From Acrocarpospora macrocephala (GTDB taxonomy: Bacteria > Actinomycetota > Actinomycetes > Streptosporangiales > Streptosporangiaceae), in assembly GCF_009687865.1 (NCBI RefSeq), contig NZ_BLAE01000025.1:116065-159672 (forward strand): 43,608 nucleotides of DNA. The letters are read 5' to 3'. Positions within the stretch are counted from its first letter, which is position 1, and every line of letters begins with the position of its first letter. The notes under the pieces were generated by a model. The model saw only the letters and a list, made by a program, of their open reading frames with translations, made no database searches and was not told the origin of the DNA. Below are positions 1 to 8,778 of this stretch, piece by piece. The translations under genes were made by a program, and so were the position numbers.

Positions 1-27
1 AAAGGGCTGGGCGGGTGGGGAGAAATC
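1..27 (+). repeat. Partial copy of the dispersed intergenic repeat
   Basis: The first bases (AAAGGGCTGGGCGGGTGGGG followed by AGAA) match, with few changes, the junction AAAGGGCTGGGTGGGTGGGA of the tandem copies at 12130-12330. Only the end of one unit is inside the window, just downstream of the stop of the VanW-family gene. The match is seen directly; the function is unknown. Confidence 0.5.
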
Positions 28-67
28 CGGCAAGCTTCTGCGGATGTCGTACACGTGACCCGAGGCG

Positions 68-2011
68 TCACTCTTCCACTGGTGGGCAGACCACGGCTGT
101 TTGGGGGTGGTAGGTGGTGGTGATGGTTTCGATTTTGGGGTCGCCGCCGGTCAGGGGCGTACTGGTGCGGGTGGTTTTGATGGTGAAGCCGTCCGCGCCT
201 GCGATGGGGACGCAGTTTTGGGCGGGGCCCTGAGTCGAGGGGCGGGGGATGATCTTGGTTCGGGTGGATTGTTTGATTTCGACGGTGTCGCGGGCGGTGC
301 TCCAGAGGGCGACCGTGACCGAGGTGTCGGTGGCGGTCGCGCGGATCAGGACGCCGTGCGGGGAGTCGTTGCGCCAGCGTAGGTCGGGGCCGGGGTAGGA
401 GATGGCGACTTCGAGGCCGGGTGGGTATTGGGGGACGAAGTTCTCATGTGGGGTGGCCTCGACTGTTTCGAGGCCACCGTAGAGGACGGCCTGGTACATG
501 GCGGTGGCGAACTGGGAGATTCCGGCCACGTCCTGGCCGCGCTTGCCGCGCACCTCGACCGCCTCGACCGAGCCGCTATAGCCGAGCACGCCCTCGCGGC
601 GGCCGGTCGCCGCGTTCAGCGAGAACGTCTCGCCCGGTTTGACGACGCGGCCGTCGAGCAGGCGGGCGACGGTCTGGATGTTGCTGACCCGGGGCTGGCA
701 GCAGGGGAACTCCGACGTGCGCGTGCTGATCTGCTCTTCGATGCCGAGTTTGACCGCCTCGTCGTCGCCGAGCGCGGGTTGCGCCACCGTCAGCGGGACC
801 GTCACCCGGTGGCTGCCGCCGGCGCCGATCTCCTTGAGCACGGCGGTGCTCAGGTCGTCGGTGTCCACAGCCCGGCCGGCCTTGCCCTTCACCAGGACGG
901 GACGACCGCCTGACGTGCTGAACGTGGCGTCCCTGGGAGCCAGCTCCGGCGGGACCAGCGGGAGCCCCCGCACGGCCGCGGCGGCGTCGAAACGCGCGTC
1001 CAGCCCGCCGGATCCGTCCGCGTAGAAGACCAGGTGAGCGGCGACGTCCTCCGGCGAGAGCTCGATCTCCGCGTCCTTCGTCACCAGCGTCAGCGGCTCG
1101 GAGACCGCCCGCCGGGCCCAGGAGACCGCCTCGGTGACCCCCGACCTGGTGACCGTCGGCCGGATCGGCTTGGGTTCCACCTCGACCATCAGATCCGGGC
1201 TCAGATACGCCTTCTGTACGTCGGCGGCGATATCCTCCATGTCGATGGCGACCCCGGCCTGGGGTTCTATCGCGATCGGGCGGATGCCGTCGAAGTGAAC
1301 CCCGCCTTCGACCATCTTCTTCTCGAGTTCCGAGGCCACGCTGGTGGAGATCACATTCAGCAGCTTGGCGCGGTCGACCGCGACCACCGGCTCGATCTCG
1401 CGCTGGCCGGTGAGGCCTTGCCATACCTCGAACGGGCTGGGGAAACCCGCGGGGGCTGACCTGATCGTCTCGGGTATGTTCAGGGAAAGGCCGCTGTCTT
1501 CCGGGTTCAGACTGACTCGCTGCTGGCCTTGTTTGATCACGATGGCGGTGGCGATGTGGCTGGCCATCCTCGCCTTTAATCGGTCTTCGGCCTCGACCGG
1601 GGTGAGACCGCCGATGTCCACGCCGAGGATCGTGGTGCCCGGCAGGACCCGCCCCATCATGACGCCCGCCGGGACCAGGTAGACCAGCAGCACCATGATG
1701 AGCAGGATGATCGCCAGCAGGCGGCCCCAGCGTAGCCCTGGTTCCTCTGGTTCCGGCACGAGATCCGAGGGGACGGCCATGGCCGATTTGGCTCCCGCCA
1801 TCGGCCACGGCTCGACCGTCGCGGGTGGGGGAAGCTGGCTCTCCTGAGTGGTCGGCGTCGTGAGCGGGCGGCTACCGAAAATGTCGGAGGAAACACCGGG
1901 CGGAAGGGAGCTCGTGGCCGGGCGCACCGGGTGCCGCCGCCGCGGAACGGGCGGAGCCGCCGCCGCGACCGGGTCCGTCGGCGGATCGATGGACGCTCCG
2001 GCGTTCCGCAC
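68..2011 (-). CDS. Membrane-anchored VanW family protein with YoaR-like domains
   Basis: 647 residues. Residues 1-95 are Pro/Ala-rich and probably cytoplasmic and disordered. A single membrane helix follows at about 98-119, so the rest should lie outside the membrane. Residues 125-290 resemble the YoaR/peptidoglycan-binding type 4 domain (GTTILGVDIGGLTPVEAEDRL is typical), with a second divergent copy before the VanW domain at about 430-570 (FPCCQPRVSNI, KPGETFSLN, GISQFATAMYQAVLYGG). VanW proteins occur in some glycopeptide resistance clusters, but most chromosomal homologues have no known reaction, so a cell-wall role is inference. The GTG start at 2011 is chosen because GGAGGAG lies about 8 bases upstream. 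No van resistance gene is nearby. The 3' third is markedly C-rich on the coding strand. Confidence 0.9.
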   Translation of the reverse strand: MRNAGASIDPPTDPVAAAAPPVPRRRHPVRPATSSLPPGVSSDIFGSRPLTTPTTQESQLPPPATVEPWPMAGAKSAMAVPSDLVPEPEEPGLRWGRLLAIILLIMVLLVYLVPAGVMMGRVLPGTTILGVDIGGLTPVEAEDRLKARMASHIATAIVIKQGQQRVSLNPEDSGLSLNIPETIRSAPAGFPSPFEVWQGLTGQREIEPVVAVDRAKLLNVISTSVASELEKKMVEGGVHFDGIRPIAIEPQAGVAIDMEDIAADVQKAYLSPDLMVEVEPKPIRPTVTRSGVTEAVSWARRAVSEPLTLVTKDAEIELSPEDVAAHLVFYADGSGGLDARFDAAAAVRGLPLVPPELAPRDATFSTSGGRPVLVKGKAGRAVDTDDLSTAVLKEIGAGGSHRVTVPLTVAQPALGDDEAVKLGIEEQISTRTSEFPCCQPRVSNIQTVARLLDGRVVKPGETFSLNAATGRREGVLGYSGSVEAVEVRGKRGQDVAGISQFATAMYQAVLYGGLETVEATPHENFVPQYPPGLEVAISYPGPDLRWRNDSPHGVLIRATATDTSVTVALWSTARDTVEIKQSTRTKIIPRPSTQGPAQNCVPIAGADGFTIKTTRTSTPLTGGDPKIETITTTYHPQTAVVCPPVEE

Positions 2012-2168
2012 GCCTCGCTCTCCTCCGGCTCAGGGGAATCACCCTTCAGTTAACCCTAAAGCACCCTCTTCTGAATATGTCACAAAATCAAGTCCTTCTA
2101 CTTGTCATCCATCCCGTCAAGTCCCATCAATGACCCACAGCTCGTCAGTAACCCTTTGTCGCCTATCG

Positions 2169-2855
2169 TCAGTCGATGGCGTGTGGTCTCTCGCCGGGCC
2201 GGACCAGTCCGCTCTCGTACGCCAGGATCACCGCCTGCACCCGATCGCGGAGGCGAAGTTTGGCGAGCAGGCGCTTCACATGCGTCTTGACGGTCGACTC
2301 CTCGACGAAGAGCGCCTTGGCGATCTCGGTGTTGGACAGGCCGCGGCCGATGAGTTCCAGGACCTCTCGCTCACGGGGGGTGAGCTCGCGGAGCCGTCTG
2401 AGCACCGCCGGATCGGGTTCCGGCCGGGGCTCGCCGGTCATCCGGTCGATCACCGTACGCGTGATCGACGGCGCGAGCAGGGACTCGCCGGCGGCGATCG
2501 TGTGGATGGCGGCGATGAGCTGCTCGGGCCTGGCGCGCTTGAGCAGGAAGCCCGAAGCGCCCGCGGTCAACGCGCCGAAGACGTAGTCGTCGTCGGAGAA
2601 GGTGGTGAGGATGAGGACGCGGGCGTCCGGGGCCGCGTCGACGATGGCGCGAGTCGCCCCGATCCCGTCCAGTACGGGCATGCGAACGTCCATCAGGATG
2701 ACGTCGGGCCCGAGGGATCGGGCCTGCTCGACCGCGTCCAGGCCGTCGGCCGCCTCGCCGACCACCGCTATCGTCTCGTCGCTGGACAGCACCGCGTGCA
2801 GCCCGGCGCGCATCAGGTCGTCGTCGTCGACGATGAGCACCCGCACGGTGGTCAT
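2169..2855 (-). CDS. NarL/LuxR-type response regulator
   Basis: 228 residues. The receiver domain (about 4-120) has the acidic cluster VDDDD at 9-13, phosphoacceptor Asp56 (ILMDVRMP), Thr84 and a conserved Lys in GFLLKR. The C-terminal LuxR-type helix-turn-helix (about 150-212) contains LTPREREVLELIGRGLSNTE and STVKTHVKRLLAKL. It should be phosphorylated by the sensor kinase encoded just upstream, whose stop codon overlaps this ATG in an ATGA arrangement, so the two are translationally coupled. The likely target is the divergent MMPL/multicopper oxidase operon that starts about 170 bp beyond the kinase start; that link is inferred from position only. An upstream reading-frame extension into the kinase gene was rejected because the receiver domain begins exactly at this ATG. 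Confidence 0.93.
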   Translation of the reverse strand: MTTVRVLIVDDDDLMRAGLHAVLSSDETIAVVGEAADGLDAVEQARSLGPDVILMDVRMPVLDGIGATRAIVDAAPDARVLILTTFSDDDYVFGALTAGASGFLLKRARPEQLIAAIHTIAAGESLLAPSITRTVIDRMTGEPRPEPDPAVLRRLRELTPREREVLELIGRGLSNTEIAKALFVEESTVKTHVKRLLAKLRLRDRVQAVILAYESGLVRPGERPHAID

Positions 2856-4018
2856 GAGGCCGCGTCGGTGATCGGGAGGCGGGTGTGCAGGCGGAATACG
2901 CCGTCGTCCGCGGCGGCGGCGAACGTCCCGGCGAGCAGGGTGGCGCGTTCCCGCATCCCGATGATCCCGTGGCCGCCCCCATCGCGTACGCCATTCGACA
3001 CCGTGGGGTTGGTCACGGTGATCTCCACCGCGGCCGGTCCGAAGCTCAGGGCGACGTCGGCTGTCCCGGCGCCGTGCCGGGCCGCGTTGGTGAGCGCCTC
3101 CTGGAGGATCCGGTACGCCGCCCACGCGACCCCGTGCGGGAGAGCCCTCGGCTGGCCGACGATATCGGCGGCAATGGTGAGACCGTCCGCGCGGTGCCGT
3201 TTCAGCAGCTGCTCCAGCGCTCCGGGATCCTCCGGCGTCGGCATCGCCGGCGGTTCGCCTTCGCGCAGGACGCGGACCAGCCGGTCGATCTCGCCGATCG
3301 TCGAGCGGGCCACGTCTTCGATCGTCCCGATCGCCCGTCGCGAGCCTGCCGGGTCACGCGTGTGCAGCAGGCGTGCCGCGCCTGCCTGGACGAGGATCAC
3401 ATTGATGGCGTGACCCGCCGAGTCATGGAGTTCCCTGGCGATGCGGGTGCGTTCCTCCGCGACGGCGAGCCGGCGTTCCCGCTCGGCCTCCCGGAGCGTG
3501 CGCCGCGCCTGCTCCTCCAGCACGGTGATCTGCTCGTGCTGGAGCCTGGACCGGTCGCCGCCGAGCCAGACACCGACGAAGACGACGGCCCAGAGCAGCA
3601 GCCCGGATGTGATCGTCTCGATGTTCACCCCGGCTAGCCCGTAGGCAATGGTGATCAGGGGGACGAACATCGCGACCGCGAGCCTCGCCGACCAACGCCG
3701 CGCCGCCGCGCCGCCGCCGCTGTAGGTGGCCGCGACCGTGTATCCGGCGATCACCGGGCCGAGGGGCAGTTCGAACGGGTAGCGAAGGTAGATCAGCGTC
3801 ACGGCCGCGGCGGCGGTCACCGCGTACACCGTCAACGGCACGACCCGCCGGGCCACCAGGGGCGCGGCGGCGGTCACCGCGAGGGCGACGCCGAGCGCGT
3901 CGACGGTGCGGGAACCCGGATCGGGCCTGCCGAAACCGCCCATGGCGAGCACCCCCAGGGTCAGGCCAAGCGCCAACCCGGCGATACCCGCATCTACTGC
4001 CCATGTGCGCCGTTCCAC
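2852..4018 (-). CDS. NarL-family sensor histidine kinase (HisKA_3)
   Basis: 388 residues from the GTG at 4018. The first 155 residues carry about five or six hydrophobic segments, so the sensor is membrane-embedded without a large outer domain. A short coiled-coil linker (about 160-190) leads to the HisKA_3 dimerisation helix with phosphoacceptor His198 in RIARELHDSAGHAINVILV. The HATPase_c domain shows the N box (EALTNAARHG) and G box (GGGHGIIGMRERA). No Shine-Dalgarno sequence precedes the GTG, but TATCCT sits 7 bases upstream, the usual place of a -10 box for a leaderless actinobacterial transcript. An in-frame GTG at 4042 is the alternative. The partner regulator overlaps by 4 bases. The stimulus is not evident. 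Confidence 0.9.
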   Translation of the reverse strand: MERRTWAVDAGIAGLALGLTLGVLAMGGFGRPDPGSRTVDALGVALAVTAAAPLVARRVVPLTVYAVTAAAAVTLIYLRYPFELPLGPVIAGYTVAATYSGGGAAARRWSARLAVAMFVPLITIAYGLAGVNIETITSGLLLWAVVFVGVWLGGDRSRLQHEQITVLEEQARRTLREAERERRLAVAEERTRIARELHDSAGHAINVILVQAGAARLLHTRDPAGSRRAIGTIEDVARSTIGEIDRLVRVLREGEPPAMPTPEDPGALEQLLKRHRADGLTIAADIVGQPRALPHGVAWAAYRILQEALTNAARHGAGTADVALSFGPAAVEITVTNPTVSNGVRDGGGHGIIGMRERATLLAGTFAAAADDGVFRLHTRLPITDAAS

Positions 4019-4025
4019 CCCGGCA

Positions 4026-4031
4026 AGGATA
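4026..4031 (-). promoter_or_regulatory. Putative leaderless -10 element of the sensor kinase gene
   Basis: Read on the minus strand, TATCCT matches the TANNNT actinobacterial -10 consensus. With 7 bases between it and the GTG at 4018, transcription would begin at or next to the start codon. No clear -35 box is visible. Confidence 0.4.
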
Positions 4032-4185
4032 AATGTGGGCACCGCTCGCCGCGTCCCCCGACGGGAGCATGCGCTCTGCCACCACGGGGGGAGGCCAGGA
4101 CCACCCCACAGAGCGTTATCGGGGAGCGTCGGCCGCTTGTAGCTTCGCCGCGGAAACGAAACCTTTGGCAGGAGGTCGCGTGGCG

Positions 4186-6375
4186 ATGCCACAGCAAACC
4201 AACACACTCCCCCGCGTCGAGCCCCGAACCAGCAGGTTCGAGCGGTTGGCGGGATGGTCCCACCGGCACCGCTGGGGAGCCCTCATCGTCTGGGTCGTCG
4301 CCCTGGTCGCGGTCACGATCGCGGCGGGATCCGTGGGTGATGACTACCAGAACGACTTCTCGCTGCCCGGTACGGAATCTCAACAGGTCGCCGACAAACT
4401 GGCCGACCAGATACCGGCGCAGGCCGGCGGGACCGTGCAGATCGTCCTGGCGGACCCGGACGGCATCGGGTCCCCGCAGGTGCAGGCCCAGGTCGCCGCG
4501 ATGCTCGCCAAGGTCGGCGAACTGCCGCATGTACGGAGCGTGCGCAGCCCGTACGACGACCGGTTCGCGGTGTCCCGGGACGGGACGGTCGCCTTCGCCA
4601 CGGTCGTTCTGGACGCCCCGTCGGAGGAGGTGCCCGCCGCGGACATCCGCGAGCTGATCGACACCGCGCAGGCCGCGCGAGCCGACGGCCTCCAGGTCGA
4701 GTTGGGCGGCGAGGCGGTCCGCGGCGCCGAGGAAGGCGGCGGTGGCGCCGCCGAAGGCGCGGGCCTGCTCGCCGCTCTGGTCATCCTGGTGCTGCTGTTC
4801 GGCTCCGTGCTGGCCGCCAGCCTCCCGATCGTGATCGCGGTGTTCGCGGTCGGCGCCACCGTCGGGCTGGTCGCGCTGGCCTCGCGGTTCGTGACCGTCG
4901 CGGAGTTCACGACCCCGCTGATGATCCTCGTCGGCCTCGGCGTCGGCATCGACTACGCCCTGCTCATCTTCTGGCGCTACCGTTCCGAGCTGTTGCGGGG
5001 CGCCACGCGGGAGCAGGCGGCCCGGACCGCCCTGGACTCGGCGGGCCGCACCGTGTTCTTCGCCTGCTGCACCGTGATCATCGCGCTGATGGGGCTGGCC
5101 GTTCTCGGTCTTGGCTCGTTGCAGGGTGTCGCGGTCGCGGTCGCGCTGACCGTGCTGGTCACCATGCTCGCGTCCCTGACACTGCTGCCCGCGCTCCTGG
5201 CGATCATGGGCAAGCGCATCGAAAAGGCCGTGCGCCGGCGCGGGAGCAAGGCCAGGACAGCCGAGGGCGCCCGGTGGCGGCGCTGGTCGGCGCTCGTCCA
5301 GCGCCGGCCGTGGCCGGCGGCGCTCGTCCCGTTCGCGGTGCTCCTGGCGCTCTGCCTGCCGCTGCTCGGCATCCGGCTCGGCTTCGCCGACGCGGGCAAC
5401 GACGCCGAGACGAAGACCAGCCGACAGGCGTACGACCTGCTCGCCAAGGGATTCGGGCCCGGTTTCAACGGCCCGCTGCTGGTCCTCGTCGAGGGAGACC
5501 AGCAGGCTGCCGACGCGGTCCACCACATCCTCACGGATACCCCGGGCATCGCCGCGGTCACCCCGCCGGTGCCGTCGAAGGACGGCGGGCTCGCGACGGT
5601 GCTCGTCTTCCCTGACACCAAACCGCAGGATAGGGAGACGGTGGAACTGGTCGACCGCCTTCGAGAGGACGTCCTCCCCCAGGCGGAGCAGGACACCGGA
5701 GCGAGGTTCCTCGTCGGCGGGGCCACCGCGGCCGTCACCGACTTCGCCGATGCCGTCGCCGACCGCCTCGCGCTCTTCGTCGGGGTCGTGGTCGGGCTGT
5801 CCATGCTCCTGCTCATGGTTGTCTTCCGCTCGCTGCTCATCCCGCTCAAAGCCGCCCTGCTGAACCTGCTGAGCGTCGGCGCCTCGCTGGGCGTCGTCAC
5901 CCTGGTGTTCCAGGAAGGGTTCGCCGGTGGGGTGCTCGGCGTGGAGCCTGGACCGGTCGAGGCGTTCGTCCCGGTGATGATCTTCGCGATCGTCTTCGGC
6001 CTGTCGATGGACTACGAGGTCTTCCTCCTCTCGCGGATGCACGAGGCGTGGGAGCGGACCCGCGACGCCTCCCACGCGATCAGCGAGGGGCTGGCCACCA
6101 CGGCTCGGGTCGTGACGGCCGCCGCCGGGGTCATGATCGTGGTCTTCACCGCCTTCCTGCTCGACCCCAGCCGGATGCTGAAGCAGTTCGGCCTCGGACT
6201 CGCCGTGGCGATCCTGCTGGACGCCCTCGTCATCCGCTGCCTCATCCTCCCCGCGGTCATGCACCTGCTCGGCCGAGCGGCCTGGTGGTTGCCGGCCCCG
6301 ATGGCCCGCCGGCTGCCGCGGCTGGCAATCGAACGCGCGGAAGCGCCGACCCCGCACCAAAAGGACCTTCGGTGA
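4186..6375 (+). CDS. MMPL family RND-type transporter
   Basis: 729 residues. It has the two-fold RND layout of the MMPL family: one N-terminal helix (about 30-48), an outer domain, a cluster of helices, a second outer domain and a second cluster. The proton-relay Asp-Tyr pairs are present in both halves (GVGIDYALLIFWRYR and FGLSMDYEVFLLSRM). Members export lipids, siderophores or hydrophobic compounds, or confer drug resistance; the cargo here cannot be read from sequence. ATG 4186 is preferred because GGAGG at 4171-4175 lies 10 bases upstream; GTG 4180 is also possible but only 4 bases from it. It diverges from the two-component pair and overlaps the multicopper oxidase gene by 4 bases, so it should share that transcript. 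Confidence 0.93.
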   Translation: MPQQTNTLPRVEPRTSRFERLAGWSHRHRWGALIVWVVALVAVTIAAGSVGDDYQNDFSLPGTESQQVADKLADQIPAQAGGTVQIVLADPDGIGSPQVQAQVAAMLAKVGELPHVRSVRSPYDDRFAVSRDGTVAFATVVLDAPSEEVPAADIRELIDTAQAARADGLQVELGGEAVRGAEEGGGGAAEGAGLLAALVILVLLFGSVLAASLPIVIAVFAVGATVGLVALASRFVTVAEFTTPLMILVGLGVGIDYALLIFWRYRSELLRGATREQAARTALDSAGRTVFFACCTVIIALMGLAVLGLGSLQGVAVAVALTVLVTMLASLTLLPALLAIMGKRIEKAVRRRGSKARTAEGARWRRWSALVQRRPWPAALVPFAVLLALCLPLLGIRLGFADAGNDAETKTSRQAYDLLAKGFGPGFNGPLLVLVEGDQQAADAVHHILTDTPGIAAVTPPVPSKDGGLATVLVFPDTKPQDRETVELVDRLREDVLPQAEQDTGARFLVGGATAAVTDFADAVADRLALFVGVVVGLSMLLLMVVFRSLLIPLKAALLNLLSVGASLGVVTLVFQEGFAGGVLGVEPGPVEAFVPVMIFAIVFGLSMDYEVFLLSRMHEAWERTRDASHAISEGLATTARVVTAAAGVMIVVFTAFLLDPSRMLKQFGLGLAVAILLDALVIRCLILPAVMHLLGRAAWWLPAPMARRLPRLAIERAEAPTPHQKDLR

Positions 6376-7880
6376 ACCGCAGGCAGCTACTACGTCTCGC
6401 CGGCGGAGCTGCCCTCACCGTCTGGGTGGCCGGGTGCCAGTCAGAACAACCGCCCAAGATCGCCGACCGCGCGAGCCGAGCACTCGCCATCCCCCCGCTG
6501 GCGGAATCCCGCATGGACGCCCAGGGGCGCCGGGTGTTCGACCTGACCGCACGCGCCGGTCGGCGCGAGTTCCTGCCCGGACACACGACCGGCACCTGGG
6601 GGTTGAACGGCGACTACCTCGGGCCCACCTTGCGGGCCGCACGCGGCGAGCAGGTGGCGGTCAATGTCCGCAACGAGCTGGATGAGATGACCACCATGCA
6701 CTGGCATGGCATGCACCTGCCCGCCGCCGCCGACGGTGGGCCGCACCAGCCGGTCGAGCCGGGACAGACGTGGTCGCCGAGCTGGCGGATCGACCAGTCC
6801 GCGACCACCTTGTGGTACCACCCGCACCCCCACGGCGCGACCGAACGGCATGTCTACCGCGGCCTGGCGGGCATGTTCATCATCGACGACGACCTGGAGG
6901 AGGCGATCGATCTTCCCCGGGAGTACGGCGTCGACGACATCCCGGTCATCGTCCAGGACAAGACGTTCGACGAGAACGGGCAATTCCACGAAGGAAGCAA
7001 CGGACCGACCGGCCGGCTCGGCGACACGATCCTCGTCAACGGGACGGTGGCGCCATTCCTGCCCGTGACGACGAAACGGCTGCGCCTGCGGCTGCTCAAC
7101 GCCTCCACCGCGCGGATCTACTCCTTCGGGTTCGCCGACGATCGGCGGTTCGCGCTCATCGGCACCGACGGTGGCTTGCTCGCCGCGCCGTACCAGACGA
7201 GCCGCATCCAGCTCTCACCCGCCGAACGCGCCGAACTCGTCGTCTCGGTCCAGCCGGGCGAGCGGGTGGTTCTGCGCTCTTTTCCCCCAGAACTGGGCGT
7301 CATCCCCATCATGGCGCGGTACGCCGGCGGTGCGGACTCCTTCGACGTGCTGGAACTACGGGCGGCTGCCTCGCTCACGGGGACCCGGACCATGCCGGAC
7401 AAGCTGGTCGACGTACTGCGGACAGCGGAGGCCGACGCGACCACCACCCGTTCGTTCCGGTTATCGGGACGACAGATCAACGGCCGCCCGATGGACATGA
7501 ACCGGATCGACGAGGTGGTCACCAGCGACACCACCGAGCTCTGGGAGGTCGTCAACGAGCACCAGCAACCGCACAGCTTCCACGTTCACGGCGTGCGATT
7601 CCAAGTCACGAGCATCGGCGGCACCACGCCACCACCCCAACTGGCCGGCTGGAAGGACACGGTCTACCTTCCACCGAAGGTGCCGATCCGCCTCATCATG
7701 CGTTTCGGCGACTTCACGGATCCCACGAGACCGTACATGTATCACTGCCACCTCATGTTGCATGAGGACCACGGCATGATGGGCCAGTTCATCGTCACCA
7801 CACCCGGCCGGGCCGATCCGGGCCGCCAGCCCGGCCCATCGCCGCTCAGCGACGGCCAGCACTCGGCTCACGCCCGCTGA
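6372..7880 (+). CDS. Tat-exported multicopper oxidase, probable lipoprotein
   Basis: 502 residues. The N-terminus has a twin-arginine-like signal (NRRQLLRLAGG) followed by a lipobox-like VAGC with Cys22, so export and lipid anchoring are likely. All four copper-binding motifs of a three-domain laccase/CueO/SufI-like enzyme are visible: HWHGMHLP, WYHPHPHG, HSFHVHG and HCHLMLHEDHGMM; the Cys and flanking His of the last define the type 1 and trinuclear sites. Such enzymes oxidise phenols, Cu(I) or other metals using O2. The GTG start at 6372 overlaps the MMPL stop (GTGA), with AAGGA 7 bases upstream. The pairing suggests joint work at the cell surface, for example oxidising an exported or toxic compound; that is inference. 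Confidence 0.92.
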   Translation: MNRRQLLRLAGGAALTVWVAGCQSEQPPKIADRASRALAIPPLAESRMDAQGRRVFDLTARAGRREFLPGHTTGTWGLNGDYLGPTLRAARGEQVAVNVRNELDEMTTMHWHGMHLPAAADGGPHQPVEPGQTWSPSWRIDQSATTLWYHPHPHGATERHVYRGLAGMFIIDDDLEEAIDLPREYGVDDIPVIVQDKTFDENGQFHEGSNGPTGRLGDTILVNGTVAPFLPVTTKRLRLRLLNASTARIYSFGFADDRRFALIGTDGGLLAAPYQTSRIQLSPAERAELVVSVQPGERVVLRSFPPELGVIPIMARYAGGADSFDVLELRAAASLTGTRTMPDKLVDVLRTAEADATTTRSFRLSGRQINGRPMDMNRIDEVVTSDTTELWEVVNEHQQPHSFHVHGVRFQVTSIGGTTPPPQLAGWKDTVYLPPKVPIRLIMRFGDFTDPTRPYMYHCHLMLHEDHGMMGQFIVTTPGRADPGRQPGPSPLSDGQHSAHAR

Positions 7881-8229
7881 ACCCGGGGAATGAACCCAGG
7901 GGAACCGCCATTTCTTCTGGGTCCCGCACTGGTTCGACACCCCGACCCGTTGTTGCCGGGCTGCCTTCCCCGTGCGGGCAACCATAGCGACGCCGGGGTC
8001 GGGCGGAGCCTGAGCAGACGACGCCCACCGCACTGCGGCTGCCGTTTCGTGTGAGTGATCACGGCGATGGCGGGGTCGCCCAACGAAGCGGCAGCTGATT
8101 CCGGAACCAACGCATGCTCCCGATCCGCGGGCTGGCAGGTCCGCAGTCGACTACCCGTACCCGTGTCCCTCTCGGGCCAGAAGGGGAAAACGACCGCACA
8201 CGCGGCACCCGGAATGTCCCCGGACCCGC
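7881..8229 (+). other. 349-bp gene-free gap with two degenerate dispersed-repeat cores
   Basis: No convincing gene is seen. Two stretches, 7971-8012 (CGTGCGGGCAACCATAGCGA onward, ending GGGCGGAGCCTGAG) and 8048-8078 (CGTGTGAGTGATCACGGCGA onward), are degraded versions of the repeat core at 12164-12204. The gap separates the convergent oxidase and Nudix genes. A weak ACCCAG...CTGGGT inverted repeat just after the oxidase stop could help termination. Confidence 0.5.
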
Positions 8230-8778
8230 CTACGCGTACTGGGCGACCTTGGCGGATAGGCGGGTGGTCTGGAGGTCCGTCACAGCTCGCCAGGCATAGT
8301 CGGTGACTTCTTCGAGCTGGAGCTGAACGCTGGGATTGGGGACCCAGAACGCGAACCGGAAGTCGGCGTGCCAGTGCTCGCCTTCGCCCTTGGCCGGGTT
8401 GGCGGGGATCAGGTGAACGTCGACGTCGACCGGGATGACGTCCATGCCGGGAGGGCTGACCGTGGTCATCCAGGGGATGCCGGTCTCCTCCTCCAGCTCG
8501 CGGAGTGCCCCGTACAGGAGGCTGCCGTCGGCGTCTTCGAGGTGTCCGCCGGGGATGAGCCACTTGCCGAGCGCGGTGTGGTGGATCATGAGTACCTGGT
8601 TGACGTCGTTGATGACCGCAGCGCTGCAGGTGACGTGGAGCGGGACGGTCGACCGCGATGAGAGGTCGCCGCCGGCCTCCAGAGCCTCCAGGAGCTGTTG
8701 AACGTTGTCCCGCTCGTCGGGATTGGCAGCCAGGTAGCGACGCAGGGTTTCGGCGATCGCGTTGTTGGTGACGGTCAT
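8230..8778 (-). CDS. Nudix hydrolase with a degenerate Nudix box
   Basis: 182 residues. An N-terminal helical segment (about 1-45) precedes the Nudix fold. The catalytic helix carries the key RELEEETGI, but the start of the box (GGHLEDADGSLLYGAL) has one extra residue and Gly where the first Glu of GX5EX7REUXEEXGU is expected. Many Nudix families with the PGGHLE opening tolerate this. They cleave nucleoside diphosphates linked to another group; the substrate here is unknown. The ATG at 8778 overlaps the stop of the AdoHcyase-like gene (ATGA), so the two are translated together and probably act on related metabolites. Nothing in the sequence suggests inactivation. Confidence 0.88.
   Translation of the reverse strand: MTVTNNAIAETLRRYLAANPDERDNVQQLLEALEAGGDLSSRSTVPLHVTCSAAVINDVNQVLMIHHTALGKWLIPGGHLEDADGSLLYGALRELEEETGIPWMTTVSPPGMDVIPVDVDVHLIPANPAKGEGEHWHADFRFAFWVPNPSVQLQLEEVTDYAWRAVTDLQTTRLSAKVAQYA

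Noticed and set aside
68-2011. Vancomycin resistance locus because of the VanW family match
   Set aside because: No vanHAX, vanRS or vanY-like gene is adjacent, and VanW/YoaR proteins are common outside resistance clusters.
3994-6360. A 788-codon open frame opposite to the MMPL gene
   Set aside because: It is rich in Arg, Asp, Gln and His with no domain, the usual antisense shadow of a high-GC gene; the MMPL frame has clear family motifs.
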